Below are positions 18,774 to 26,247 of a stretch of 64,000 nt of DNA, one piece after another. The notes below the pieces were generated by a model that saw only the letters and a list, made by a program, of their open reading frames with translations, was not told the DNA's origin and searched no databases. Numbering within the stretch: position 1 is the first letter of the stretch; the number at the start of each line of letters is the position of its first letter. Origin of the DNA: Bacteroidota bacterium (GTDB lineage: Bacteria; Bacteroidota; Bacteroidia; Chitinophagales; UBA10324); contig BJGQ01000007.1 of NCBI GenBank assembly GCA_014190575.1, forward strand, positions 24,977-88,976, in the 5' to 3' direction. Made by a program: the position numbers and the translations under genes.

Positions 18774-18789
18774 TTAACCATTTGGTTAA
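18774..18789 (+). promoter_or_regulatory. Inverted repeat, probable TetR operator
   Basis: A perfect 7-bp inverted repeat TTAACCA-TT-TGGTTAA ends 3 bases before the tetR start codon. TetR proteins usually bind such short palindromes and repress their own operon. Binding is inferred from position and symmetry only. Confidence 0.55.
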
Positions 18790-18792
18790 ACA

Positions 18793-19446
18793 ATGCAGTT
18801 AAACAAGAAAGTTAATGGAACATCTTGGACCTCAAGTCGGGAAAAGGAGGAAGGAACAGAGCAAAAGATAATTGCGGCTGCACGGGGAATATTTCAGCGC
18901 AAAGGAATGGCAGGTGCCCGCATGGAAGAAATTGCAAAAGCGGCAGGAATCAATAAAGCATTGCTGCATTACTACTTCCGCTCCAAGGAGAAATTATTTG
19001 AAGTGATTATGAGTGAAGCAAAAATGCAAATGCTCAGCCGTCTGCATCCGATTCTTGGTGGTGATGATTCGTTATTTATAAAGATTGAAAAATTTGTCGA
19101 GAGTTACATCAGTTTTGTAACTGAGAATCCATTGCTCCCCGGTTTTATTCTTCACGAAATCACCATGAACCCCGAAAAGATTTCAGAGCAATTAATAAAG
19201 AAAGGCGGGCGACCTAACCTCTCTAAATTTTTTCAGCAAGTGGAATCAGAAATAAAAAAGAAGAACATCATTGCTATTCAGCCCGAACAATTATTCATGA
19301 ACATGCTTTCGATGTGCGTGTTTCCGTTTGTCGGACGACCAATGTTACAGACTGTATTAAATGTGAACGACAAAAAATTCAATCAACTTCTGGCTGACCG
19401 CAAAAAAGAAATCCCAAAATTTATTATCAATGCAATCAAAAGATAA
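18793..19446 (+). CDS. TetR family repressor of the efflux operon
   Basis: 217 residues. The N-terminal DNA-binding domain (~20-70) has the TetR pattern: AARGIFQRKGMAGARMEEIA, then the recognition helix ending in LLHYYFRSKEKLF. The C-terminal ligand domain is of the CecR/YbiH kind in length and has no motif I can tie to a ligand. It is the first gene of an operon with an outer membrane channel, membrane fusion protein, two ABC ATPases and two permeases, so it most likely represses that exporter until a toxic compound binds. A palindrome sits right at its start codon. Confidence 0.92.
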   Translation: MQLNKKVNGTSWTSSREKEEGTEQKIIAAARGIFQRKGMAGARMEEIAKAAGINKALLHYYFRSKEKLFEVIMSEAKMQMLSRLHPILGGDDSLFIKIEKFVESYISFVTENPLLPGFILHEITMNPEKISEQLIKKGGRPNLSKFFQQVESEIKKKNIIAIQPEQLFMNMLSMCVFPFVGRPMLQTVLNVNDKKFNQLLADRKKEIPKFIINAIKR

Positions 19447-19449
19447 AGC

Positions 19450-19546
19450 CCCACACCTAACCTCTCCCCCAAGGGGAGAGGAACAGTCGCGAAAAAATTG
19501 GAGGTGCTGTATTTTCACTCCCTTAAAGGGAGGGGGACCGATGTTG
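19450..19546. repeat. Palindromic repeat, family A (two hairpin units)
   Basis: Two hairpins in tandem fill the tetR-tolC junction: CCTCTCCCC-3 bases-GGGGAGAGG at 19461-19481, followed by GAACAGTCGCGAA, and CTCCCTT-A-AAGGGAG at 19518-19532. The first unit with its GAACAGTCGCGAA tail recurs at 26003-26044, beyond the far end of the same operon. It looks like a dispersed intergenic element, not a terminator, because no T run follows. Confidence 0.7.
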
Positions 19547-20785
19547 GTGGGGCTACTTTTCACTTTTCACTTTTCGTTTGCACAAACCAATTCTCTTGAA
19601 GAGTGTTACACCGCAGCAGCCGAGCATTATCCCACTGCATCTCAAACAAACTTGTACCAGCAAATTGCTGATTTGCAATCGAAGAATCTGCAAACTGCTT
19701 TTCTCCCACAGGTGCAATTGAACGGACAGGCAGTGTATCAGTCACCCGTTGTAACGGTTCCGATAAAAATTCCCGGAGTAGATATTCCCACACCAAATCA
19801 TGATCAATACAAAGTAACTGTTGATGCAAGTCAGTTGATTTACGATGGCGGCTTAATAAAAAAGCAAAATGAAATTGCTCAACTCAACTCTCAGGTGCAG
19901 CAACAGCAAGTGCAGGTTGATTTATACAAAGTGCGCGATATGGTACTGCAAGCATACTTCAATGTGTTGCTGTTGAATCAGCAGAAAGAAATTTTACTGT
20001 TGCAGAAAAGTACATTCGATAAAAAACTGCAGCAGGTAAATTCCGGAATCAAGTTCGGAACAGTGTTACAGTCGCAGGCGGATATTATCAGCGCACAAAA
20101 AATCAGCATTGACCAAAGCGTTGCCGAGATTGATGCAAACCGCGATGCTGCCATTCAGATTTTGAATTTGTTGACCGGAAAACAATTTAACAGCAACACC
20201 ACTTTCAGTTTGCCATCTGCATTTACCAATGATAGTGCAACACTTGGAGCGCGACCTGAACTAACACTTTTTTCTTTGCAACAAAAAAATTTATCGCTGC
20301 AATCTGATTTGAGTCACGATAAGCGATTGCCGAAACTTAGTGCATTCGGTCAGGGGGGTTACGGTCGCCCGGGTTATAATATTTTCGATAACACTTTTCA
20401 GCCATTCTTCACAGTTGGGTTAAAACTGAACTGGAATATTTTAGGTTGGAATACTGCAAATCATGAATCGGAAATTTATTCGCTCAACACTCAAATTATT
20501 CAGAAGCAACAGGAAACTTTTGTGCTGAACACCGACATGCAATCCATTCAGCAGAATGCGGATATTAATAAGTACAATAAATTATTGGAGTACGATGCGC
20601 AGTTGGTGACACTGCGAAAATCAATTGCTGCCACAATAGAAAATCAATTGGAAAACGGAACAGCAACTGCAACAGATTATGTGACCGAACAAAACAATGC
20701 AACGCAGGCAGAGTTGAATTTAAAAATTCATCAACTGCAATTGCTGCAAGCCGAAATGAAATTAAAAAACACAAGAGGATACTGA
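19541..20785 (+). CDS. TolC-like outer membrane efflux protein
   Basis: From the ATG at 19541 the protein is 414 residues, with two outer-membrane-efflux repeats and long coiled helices such as IAQLNSQVQQQQVQVDLYK and TATDYVTEQNNATQAELNLK. It forms the outer membrane duct of the tripartite exporter. The start is uncertain. The ATG at 19541 gives a short leader (FTFHFSFAQ) without the usual positive charge, and it lies at the edge of a palindromic repeat. An in-frame ATG at 19430 inside tetR would add 37 residues translated from the repeat. The fusion-protein gene begins one base after the stop. Confidence 0.88.
   Translation: MLVGLLFTFHFSFAQTNSLEECYTAAAEHYPTASQTNLYQQIADLQSKNLQTAFLPQVQLNGQAVYQSPVVTVPIKIPGVDIPTPNHDQYKVTVDASQLIYDGGLIKKQNEIAQLNSQVQQQQVQVDLYKVRDMVLQAYFNVLLLNQQKEILLLQKSTFDKKLQQVNSGIKFGTVLQSQADIISAQKISIDQSVAEIDANRDAAIQILNLLTGKQFNSNTTFSLPSAFTNDSATLGARPELTLFSLQQKNLSLQSDLSHDKRLPKLSAFGQGGYGRPGYNIFDNTFQPFFTVGLKLNWNILGWNTANHESEIYSLNTQIIQKQQETFVLNTDMQSIQQNADINKYNKLLEYDAQLVTLRKSIAATIENQLENGTATATDYVTEQNNATQAELNLKIHQLQLLQAEMKLKNTRGY
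19555..19575 (+). repeat. Three tandem ACTTTTC heptamers in the tolC signal peptide
   Basis: Three perfect 7-base copies encode most of the hydrophobic core of the leader. A gain or loss of one unit would shift the frame. Confidence 0.75.
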
Positions 20786-20786
20786 T

Positions 20787-21683
20787 ATGAAATCAAAGCT
20801 CATGAAATACATTTTACTAATGCTCATCGTGTTATGGGCTTCGTGTAATAACGGAAACGGAAATTCCGATGCGTACGGAAATTTTGAAACCAACGAAGTG
20901 ATGGTTTCATCGCAGGCAAGCGGGCAAATCATTCAACTGAATCTGCGTGAAGGATTGACTCTATCAGCGGGAGAAATTGTTGGTTGCATTGACACGAATG
21001 CATTGCATTTAAAGAAGCAACAATTGTTTGCCATGATGCAGGGTTCGCAATCGCGCAATCCCAATATCGGTGCGCAGATTGAAGTGCTGAAGCAACAGAA
21101 GTCTGTTCAAGAAAAAGAAAAAAATCGCATTGCAGGTTTAGTAAAAGAAGGAGCTGCCACACAAAAAAATTTAGATGATATCACCGGAGCAATTCAGGTA
21201 ATTGATAAACAAATTGAAAGTTTGCAGACACAATTTGAACCTGTGAGCAGCGATTTGAAATCATTGAATGTGCAGGTTGACCAGGTGAATGACCAGATTC
21301 AGAAATCGTTGATTGCTTCGCCTATCAACGGCGTAGTGCTTGATAAATATTCAGAGATGGGTGAAGTGACTGCACCCGGAAGACCGCTGTTTAAAATTGC
21401 TCCGCTTGACACGATGATTCTTCGTGTGTTTGTAAGCGGTGACCAGTTGCCAAAAGTTAAACTCGCACAAACTGTTACAGTGTTCGTTGACAAAAACGAA
21501 AAAGAAAATACAAAACTCAGCGGAACTGTTTCGTGGATTTCTCCGACTGCTGAGTTCACACCAAAAATTATTCAAACCAAAGAAGAGCGTGTGAATCTGG
21601 TGTATGCAGTGAAAGTGTTAGTGGTGAATGATGGCTCACTGAAGATTGGAATGCCGGGTGAAATAAAATTTAGTGAGAAATAA
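20787..21683 (+). CDS. HlyD/YbhG-like membrane fusion protein
   Basis: 298 residues. A lipoprotein-type leader ends at WASC (cysteine near residue 20), so it is probably anchored in the inner membrane by lipid. A split biotinyl-lipoyl domain (VSSQASGQIIQLNLREG and SPINGVVLDKYSEMGEV) flanks a coiled-coil hairpin (~75-165), and a beta-barrel domain follows. It bridges the ABC permeases to the TolC-like duct. It is closest to YbhG of the YbhGFSR exporter. It overlaps nothing and is 1 base from the tolC stop, so co-translation is likely. Confidence 0.92.
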   Translation: MKSKLMKYILLMLIVLWASCNNGNGNSDAYGNFETNEVMVSSQASGQIIQLNLREGLTLSAGEIVGCIDTNALHLKKQQLFAMMQGSQSRNPNIGAQIEVLKQQKSVQEKEKNRIAGLVKEGAATQKNLDDITGAIQVIDKQIESLQTQFEPVSSDLKSLNVQVDQVNDQIQKSLIASPINGVVLDKYSEMGEVTAPGRPLFKIAPLDTMILRVFVSGDQLPKVKLAQTVTVFVDKNEKENTKLSGTVSWISPTAEFTPKIIQTKEERVNLVYAVKVLVVNDGSLKIGMPGEIKFSEK

Positions 21684-21691
21684 AAAACTTA

Positions 21692-21758
21692 ACCGCAGAG
21701 GCGCGAAGTCGCAGAGAATACAGAGTTAATAAACTTTGCGACTCTGCGCCTCTACGGT
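21692..21758. repeat. Palindromic repeat, family B
   Basis: An imperfect inverted repeat with arms ACCGCAGAGGCGC and GCGCCTCTACGGT, continuing inward as AGTCGCAGAG against CTTTGCGACT. It fills most of the 86-base gap between the fusion-protein and first ATPase genes. I have the impression that similar elements are scattered in other environmental genomes; no search was made. Confidence 0.75.
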
Positions 21759-21769
21759 AAATAATTACA

Positions 21770-22687
21770 ATGAACGAAAGAGTAATCGCCACCAACATCA
21801 CCAAATCATTCCGCAGCACAAACGCTTTGGATGATGTTTCATTCACGGTGAATGAAGGTGAGTTGTTTGGATTTATTGGTCCCGATGGTGCAGGCAAGAG
21901 TACACTCTTTCGCATACTCACAACAGTAATGAATGCTGATAGCGGTGATGCTTTGGTAGATGGTTTTCATCTGAAAGATGAAATTGCCATTCGTTCGAGA
22001 GTTGGATATATGCCCGGAAAATTTTCGTTGTATCCTGATTTATCTGTTCAGGAAAACCTGGAATTCTTTGCCAAAGTTTTCGGTACAACAGTGCAGGAAA
22101 ATTATTCCATCATCAAAGAAATTTATGTGCAGCTCGAACCATTCAAAGATCGCCGTGCCGGGAAACTGAGTGGAGGAATGAAACAGAAACTTGCTTTGTG
22201 TTGCGCACTCATTCACAAACCAAGAGTTTTATTTTTAGATGAACCAACCACGGGAGTTGATCCTGTTTCCAGAGTGGAATTCTGGGAAATGCTCGGCAGA
22301 TTAAAGCAAAGCGGACTCACCATTTTGGTTTCCACTCCTTACATGGATGAAGCAAGTCGTTGCGACCGTGTGGCATTAATTCAGAAAGGAAAAATTCTGG
22401 ATATTGATCCGCCGGGTGTGATTACAAAAAAATTTCCATTGGATGTGATTGCTGTGAAATCAGACAACATGCAGAAATTGCGGAAGGATATTTTAAAAGT
22501 TGAAGATGCTGAAAGTGTTTATGGCTTCGGAGAATTTTTACACATCACGATGAAGAAAGAAAATTCATCAATAGAAAAAATTGAATCGCTTTTAAAACAA
22601 CAAGGTCATCAGCACACAGAAGTGAAATTGATTGAAGCAGGAATTGAAGATTGTTTTATGCACCTGATGGAGCACAACAAAAACTGA
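21770..22687 (+). CDS. ABC exporter ATPase, YbhF N-half-like
   Basis: 305 residues. Walker A GPDGAGKST (37-45), signature LSGGMKQK, Walker B VLFLDEPTTGVD and the H-loop region STPYMDEASRCD are all present. The ~70-residue C-terminal extension is typical of drug-export ATPases. It powers the two ABC-2 permeases downstream. Together with the next gene it matches the two nucleotide-binding halves that are fused in E. coli YbhF. Confidence 0.94.
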   Translation: MNERVIATNITKSFRSTNALDDVSFTVNEGELFGFIGPDGAGKSTLFRILTTVMNADSGDALVDGFHLKDEIAIRSRVGYMPGKFSLYPDLSVQENLEFFAKVFGTTVQENYSIIKEIYVQLEPFKDRRAGKLSGGMKQKLALCCALIHKPRVLFLDEPTTGVDPVSRVEFWEMLGRLKQSGLTILVSTPYMDEASRCDRVALIQKGKILDIDPPGVITKKFPLDVIAVKSDNMQKLRKDILKVEDAESVYGFGEFLHITMKKENSSIEKIESLLKQQGHQHTEVKLIEAGIEDCFMHLMEHNKN

Positions 22688-22705
22688 AAATCTAAAATTG
22701 AATAA

Positions 22706-23455
22706 TTGAAACTCACCGGAGAAAATATTATTGAAGTTGAAAACTTAGTGAAGCGATTCGGTTCGTTCACGGCGGTTGATAATATTTCTTTTCAGGTGAA
22801 GAAGGGAGAAGTGTTTGGGTTTCTTGGAGCGAATGGGGCGGGAAAAACGACTGCGATAAAAATGTTAATCGGTTTGTGGTCGCCGACTTCGGGCAAAGCA
22901 AATGTTGCCGGATTCAATTTGTTTACTGAAGCAGAACAGATCAGAAAAAATATTGGCTACATGGCGCAGCGATTTTCGTTGTATGAAGATTTAACTGTGA
23001 TTGAAAACATTCAGTTCTACGGGGGCATTTATGGTTTGCGGAAAAATATTTTAAAGGAAAGAGCTGAAGAATTGATTTCGGAATTGGGAATGGAAAGTTT
23101 CAGAAAGGAATTAATAAAAAATATTCCGCTCGGGTGGAAACAGAAACTGGCTTTGTCGGTTGCAATGATTCACAAACCGAAAATTGTTTTTCTCGATGAA
23201 CCAACAAGTGGAGTTGACCCGATTACACGACGACAATTCTGGGATTTGATTTACAACGCTGCGGAAAAAGGCACCACTGTTTTTGTTACCACGCATTACA
23301 TGGATGAATCAGAATACTGCGACCGCGTGAGCATAATGGTGGATGGAAGAATTGAAGCACTTGATACTCCAACGCAATTGAAAAAACAATTCAATGCTGA
23401 AAGTATGGATGAAGTTTTTCTAAAATTGGCAAGACCAACTGGAATACAGATTTGA
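22706..23455 (+). CDS. ABC exporter ATPase, YbhF C-half-like (TTG start)
   Basis: 249 residues. Walker A GANGAGKTT (41-49), Walker B IVFLDEPTSGVD and the switch TTHYMDESEYCD are intact. The signature is IPLGWKQK instead of LSGGQ, a variant I associate with the second half of YbhF-type proteins. A stop codon lies in frame one codon before 22706 and there is no ATG before the Walker A region, so TTG at 22706 must be the start unless the gene is broken. It is separated from the first ATPase by 18 bases. Confidence 0.92.
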   Translation: MKLTGENIIEVENLVKRFGSFTAVDNISFQVKKGEVFGFLGANGAGKTTAIKMLIGLWSPTSGKANVAGFNLFTEAEQIRKNIGYMAQRFSLYEDLTVIENIQFYGGIYGLRKNILKERAEELISELGMESFRKELIKNIPLGWKQKLALSVAMIHKPKIVFLDEPTSGVDPITRRQFWDLIYNAAEKGTTVFVTTHYMDESEYCDRVSIMVDGRIEALDTPTQLKKQFNAESMDEVFLKLARPTGIQI

Positions 23456-23475
23456 TGATTTTAAAATGATATACA

Positions 23476-23563
23476 TGGGACACGGATTTAAACTGATGCA
23501 AGTGATGAACACAGATTTTTTAATCTGTTCTAATCCGCATAATCTGTGTGCATCAGTGTCCCA
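23476..23563. repeat. Palindromic repeat, family C, copy 1
   Basis: A long imperfect inverted repeat in the 132-base gap before the first permease gene. TGGGACAC pairs with GTGTCCCA, ACTGATGCA with TGCATCAGT, and AACACAGATT with AATCTGTGT. A related copy lies at 24720-24803. Confidence 0.8.
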
Positions 23564-23587
23564 TTGTATTCTACTTCATAACAAAAA

Positions 23588-24700
23588 ATGAATCGCCGCC
23601 GCTTCTTCGGATTTTTACAAAAAGAATTTCGTCACATTTTCCGTGATAGAAGAACGATGCTTATTCTCTTCGGAATGCCTATTGTGCAGATTTTACTTTT
23701 TGGTTTTGCTATTACCAACGAAATAAAAAATGTGAATGTGGCTGTGCTTGATATGGCACATGATGATGTTTCGCGTGATATCACCAACAGGATTCTCTCT
23801 TCTGAATATTTTCATCTTTATCAAAATCTGAATTCAGAAAAAGAAATTGAAACTGCTTTTAAAAGCGGGAAGGTGAAGGAGGTGATTGTGTTTGAAAATA
23901 ATCTGGCGAAAAATATTTACGCAAAGAATCTCGGCAACATTCAACTCATTGGTGATGCAACTGATCCGAATACTGCCAATACAATTGTTGCATATACCCG
24001 CGCAATACTGCTGAACTACCAACAGGAATTAAACAAAGGTTCGAAACCACCGGCAATCATTCAAACAGAAGTGCGCATGTGGTTTAATGAAGAGTTGAAA
24101 GGCGTTTATCTTTTTGTTCCGGGAGTGATGACCATCATTATGATGCTCGTGAGCGCAATGATGACAAGCATTTCTCTTGCGCGCGAAAAAGAAACAGGCA
24201 CACTAGAAGCACTCATGGTTTCTCCACTGAAATCGTGGCAGGTGATTTTAGGAAAAGTAATTCCGTACCTCGTGCTTTCATTCAGTATTACACTTGTTAC
24301 ACTTGCTCTTTCCATGTTTGTGTTTCATGTTCCCATTCGCGGAAATATTTTCCTGTTGCTCGGTGAAGTTTTGTTGTTTGTTATCACCGCGCTCTCATTC
24401 GGAATTTTAATTTCCTCAATTGCACCGAATCAAATGGCAGCGATGTTGATTTCTATGATGGGATTAATGTTGCCGACCATAATTCTCAGCGGATACATTT
24501 TTCCGATTGATAATATGCCTGTACCGTTACAGGTGATCAGTAATATTATTCCTGCGCGTTGGTTCATCAGCATGTTGCGTGATATTATGTTGAAAGGAGC
24601 AGGATGGAGTGTGGTTTGGAAAGACACTTGTGTTCTTGCATTCATGGCTGTTGTGTTTTTGTTTCTCGCTTCACGCAGATTTAAAATGAAACTCAGATGA
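23588..24700 (+). CDS. ABC-2 type exporter permease, YbhS-like
   Basis: 370 residues. One N-terminal membrane helix (MLILFGMPIVQILLFGFAI) follows the FLQKEFRHIFRDRRTM entry motif. A ~150-residue periplasmic domain and five C-terminal helices come next. The segment SLAREKETGTLEALMVSPLK is the coupling region typical of ABC-2 drug exporters. It forms the membrane channel with the second permease. It lies after a palindromic repeat, so transcription must read through a hairpin. Confidence 0.93.
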   Translation: MNRRRFFGFLQKEFRHIFRDRRTMLILFGMPIVQILLFGFAITNEIKNVNVAVLDMAHDDVSRDITNRILSSEYFHLYQNLNSEKEIETAFKSGKVKEVIVFENNLAKNIYAKNLGNIQLIGDATDPNTANTIVAYTRAILLNYQQELNKGSKPPAIIQTEVRMWFNEELKGVYLFVPGVMTIIMMLVSAMMTSISLAREKETGTLEALMVSPLKSWQVILGKVIPYLVLSFSITLVTLALSMFVFHVPIRGNIFLLLGEVLLFVITALSFGILISSIAPNQMAAMLISMMGLMLPTIILSGYIFPIDNMPVPLQVISNIIPARWFISMLRDIMLKGAGWSVVWKDTCVLAFMAVVFLFLASRRFKMKLR

Positions 24701-24719
24701 TTATTTTATATAGAGTTCG

Positions 24720-24803
24720 GGACACGGATCAAAACGGATTAAACAGATTTTTACTGATAAATAAATCTGTGTTATTCCGTATCATCAGTTTAAATCCGTG
24801 TCC
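24720..24803. repeat. Palindromic repeat, family C, copy 2
   Basis: Arms GGACACGGAT at 24720 and ATCCGTGTCC at 24794, with further imperfect pairing of an ACAGATTT stretch to AAATCTGTG inside. It fills the gap between the two permease genes and shares its outer GGACACGGATTTAAACTGATG-type arm with copy 1. Confidence 0.8.
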
Positions 24804-24833
24804 TATGAAGTTAAACTTTGAAGTGCAAATCAG

Positions 24834-25955
24834 ATGAGAACAATAATTGTAATTATCCGAAAAGAATTTCTGCAAATATTTCGCAACCGTGCCATGTTGC
24901 CACAAATAATTATGATGCCACTGATACAGTTGCTCATACTTTCCAATGCAGCAACATTTGAAATCCGTCACCTGAATATGCATGTGATTGATCAGGATCA
25001 AAGTCAGGCATCGCGACAACTGATTGGAAAATTTAAAGCGAGTAATTATTTCGAACTATCTGATTTTTCATTTGATGAGAAACATGCAGATGAAGATATC
25101 ATGCAGGGAAAAGACAGGTGCATCATGATGATTCCAAAAGGATTCGAACATGATCTGATGAAGGAGCAACACACAAAATTATTGCTCAACATCAATGCGA
25201 TTGATGGCGCCGCTGCAGCAGTTATTAATACTTATGCGCTCAACATTATCCAAAGTTTCAATCAGCAGATTGATGCGCAGTGGATCAACCAACAACAATT
25301 TGACCAGCAGAAAATTTTAAATACTCCTTATTCCTTCTGGTACAATCCGTACATGAATTATAAAACTTTCATGGTGCCGGGTTTGATTGTGATGTTGCTC
25401 ACGATGGTCGGCATGTTCATGTCAGCACAAAACATTGTGCGCGAAAAAGAAATCGGAACCATTGAACAGATAAATGTTACACCCATAAAAAAGGCGCACT
25501 TCATCATTGGCAAGCAAGTTCCGTTTTTAATTATTGGTTTAGTGCAACTTACAATAGGATTATTAGTTGCACGATGGGTTTTCAGCATTCATATTCTTGG
25601 TTCCGTTCCCCTCATTTATTTATTCGCCACTGTTTATCTCATCACATTGCTTGGTTTCGGATTGCTGATTTCTACCATGGTGGATACACAACAGCAAGCC
25701 ATGTTTCTGGCGTGGTTCTTCATGGTGATATTTATTTTAATGAGCGGATTATTTACTCCTATTGAAGCAATGCCACAGTGGGCGCAAGGCATCACGAAGT
25801 TTAACCCAATCGCCTACTTTGTTGCTGTAATGCGAATGGTAGTATTGAAAGGTTCATCACTGAAAGATATTCTTCCGCAACTCACCGCCATCAGCATTGG
25901 CGGATTGGTCATGTGTTCACTTGCAACTTTGCGTTATAGGAAAAGAGCAGGATAA
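24834..25955 (+). CDS. ABC-2 type exporter permease, YbhR-like
   Basis: 373 residues with the same plan as the preceding permease: an N-terminal helix, a periplasmic domain, and five C-terminal helices. IVREKEIGTIEQINVTPIKK is the coupling segment and AWFFMVIFILMSGLFTPIE is a late helix. The two permeases are about as similar as YbhR is to YbhS and would form a heterodimer with the two ATPases. Last gene of the operon. Confidence 0.93.
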   Translation: MRTIIVIIRKEFLQIFRNRAMLPQIIMMPLIQLLILSNAATFEIRHLNMHVIDQDQSQASRQLIGKFKASNYFELSDFSFDEKHADEDIMQGKDRCIMMIPKGFEHDLMKEQHTKLLLNINAIDGAAAAVINTYALNIIQSFNQQIDAQWINQQQFDQQKILNTPYSFWYNPYMNYKTFMVPGLIVMLLTMVGMFMSAQNIVREKEIGTIEQINVTPIKKAHFIIGKQVPFLIIGLVQLTIGLLVARWVFSIHILGSVPLIYLFATVYLITLLGFGLLISTMVDTQQQAMFLAWFFMVIFILMSGLFTPIEAMPQWAQGITKFNPIAYFVAVMRMVVLKGSSLKDILPQLTAISIGGLVMCSLATLRYRKRAG

Positions 25956-26002
25956 AATTTATTAAAAGACTTCTTCTAAAATTATCCTTCAAAATATCCT
26001 CA

Positions 26003-26044
26003 CCCCTAACCCCTCTCCGAAAAGGAGAGGGGAACAGTCGCGAA
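26003..26044. repeat. Palindromic repeat, family A, second copy
   Basis: The hairpin CCCCTCTCC-5 bases-GGAGAGGGG is followed by AACAGTCGCGAA, the same tail as the copy in the tetR-tolC junction. It lies 48 bases after the last permease gene. Apart from the terminator at 26153, the rest of the 292-base gap (25956-26247) shows nothing I can name. Confidence 0.7.
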
Positions 26045-26152
26045 GTTTTTATTCTCCATTACTTTTGAAGAAGATTATTCCTGAATTCATTTTGAATTTA
26101 TGTTTTTCAAAAAAAGTATTTCTAAAATTTTTTTTCTGAAAAACAAAAACTA

Positions 26153-26183
26153 AAAAGCCGTCCCAATAATCGAAACGGCTTTT
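26153..26183. terminator. Bidirectional terminator between the efflux operon and the M13 peptidase gene
   Basis: A 9-bp stem AAAAGCCGT / ACGGCTTTT. T-rich tails are present on both strands, longer on the minus strand, so it can serve the convergent peptidase gene and the plus-strand operon. Confidence 0.8.
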
Positions 26184-26247
26184 GAAATTTTCAGTGTTAT
26201 CTGTATTACCAATAACAAATAACCAATCAACTTATAACTTATAAGAA

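Noticed and set aside
23456..23587. tRNA gene in the gap with the long hairpin
   Set aside because: The pairing is one long imperfect palindrome related to that at 24720; no cloverleaf or TTC-type T-arm is visible.
19446..26044. CRISPR array or terminators in the efflux operon
   Set aside because: The repeats are palindromic, from different families and widely spaced with genes between, and the hairpins inside the operon lack T runs, so they are neither CRISPR repeats nor ordinary terminators.
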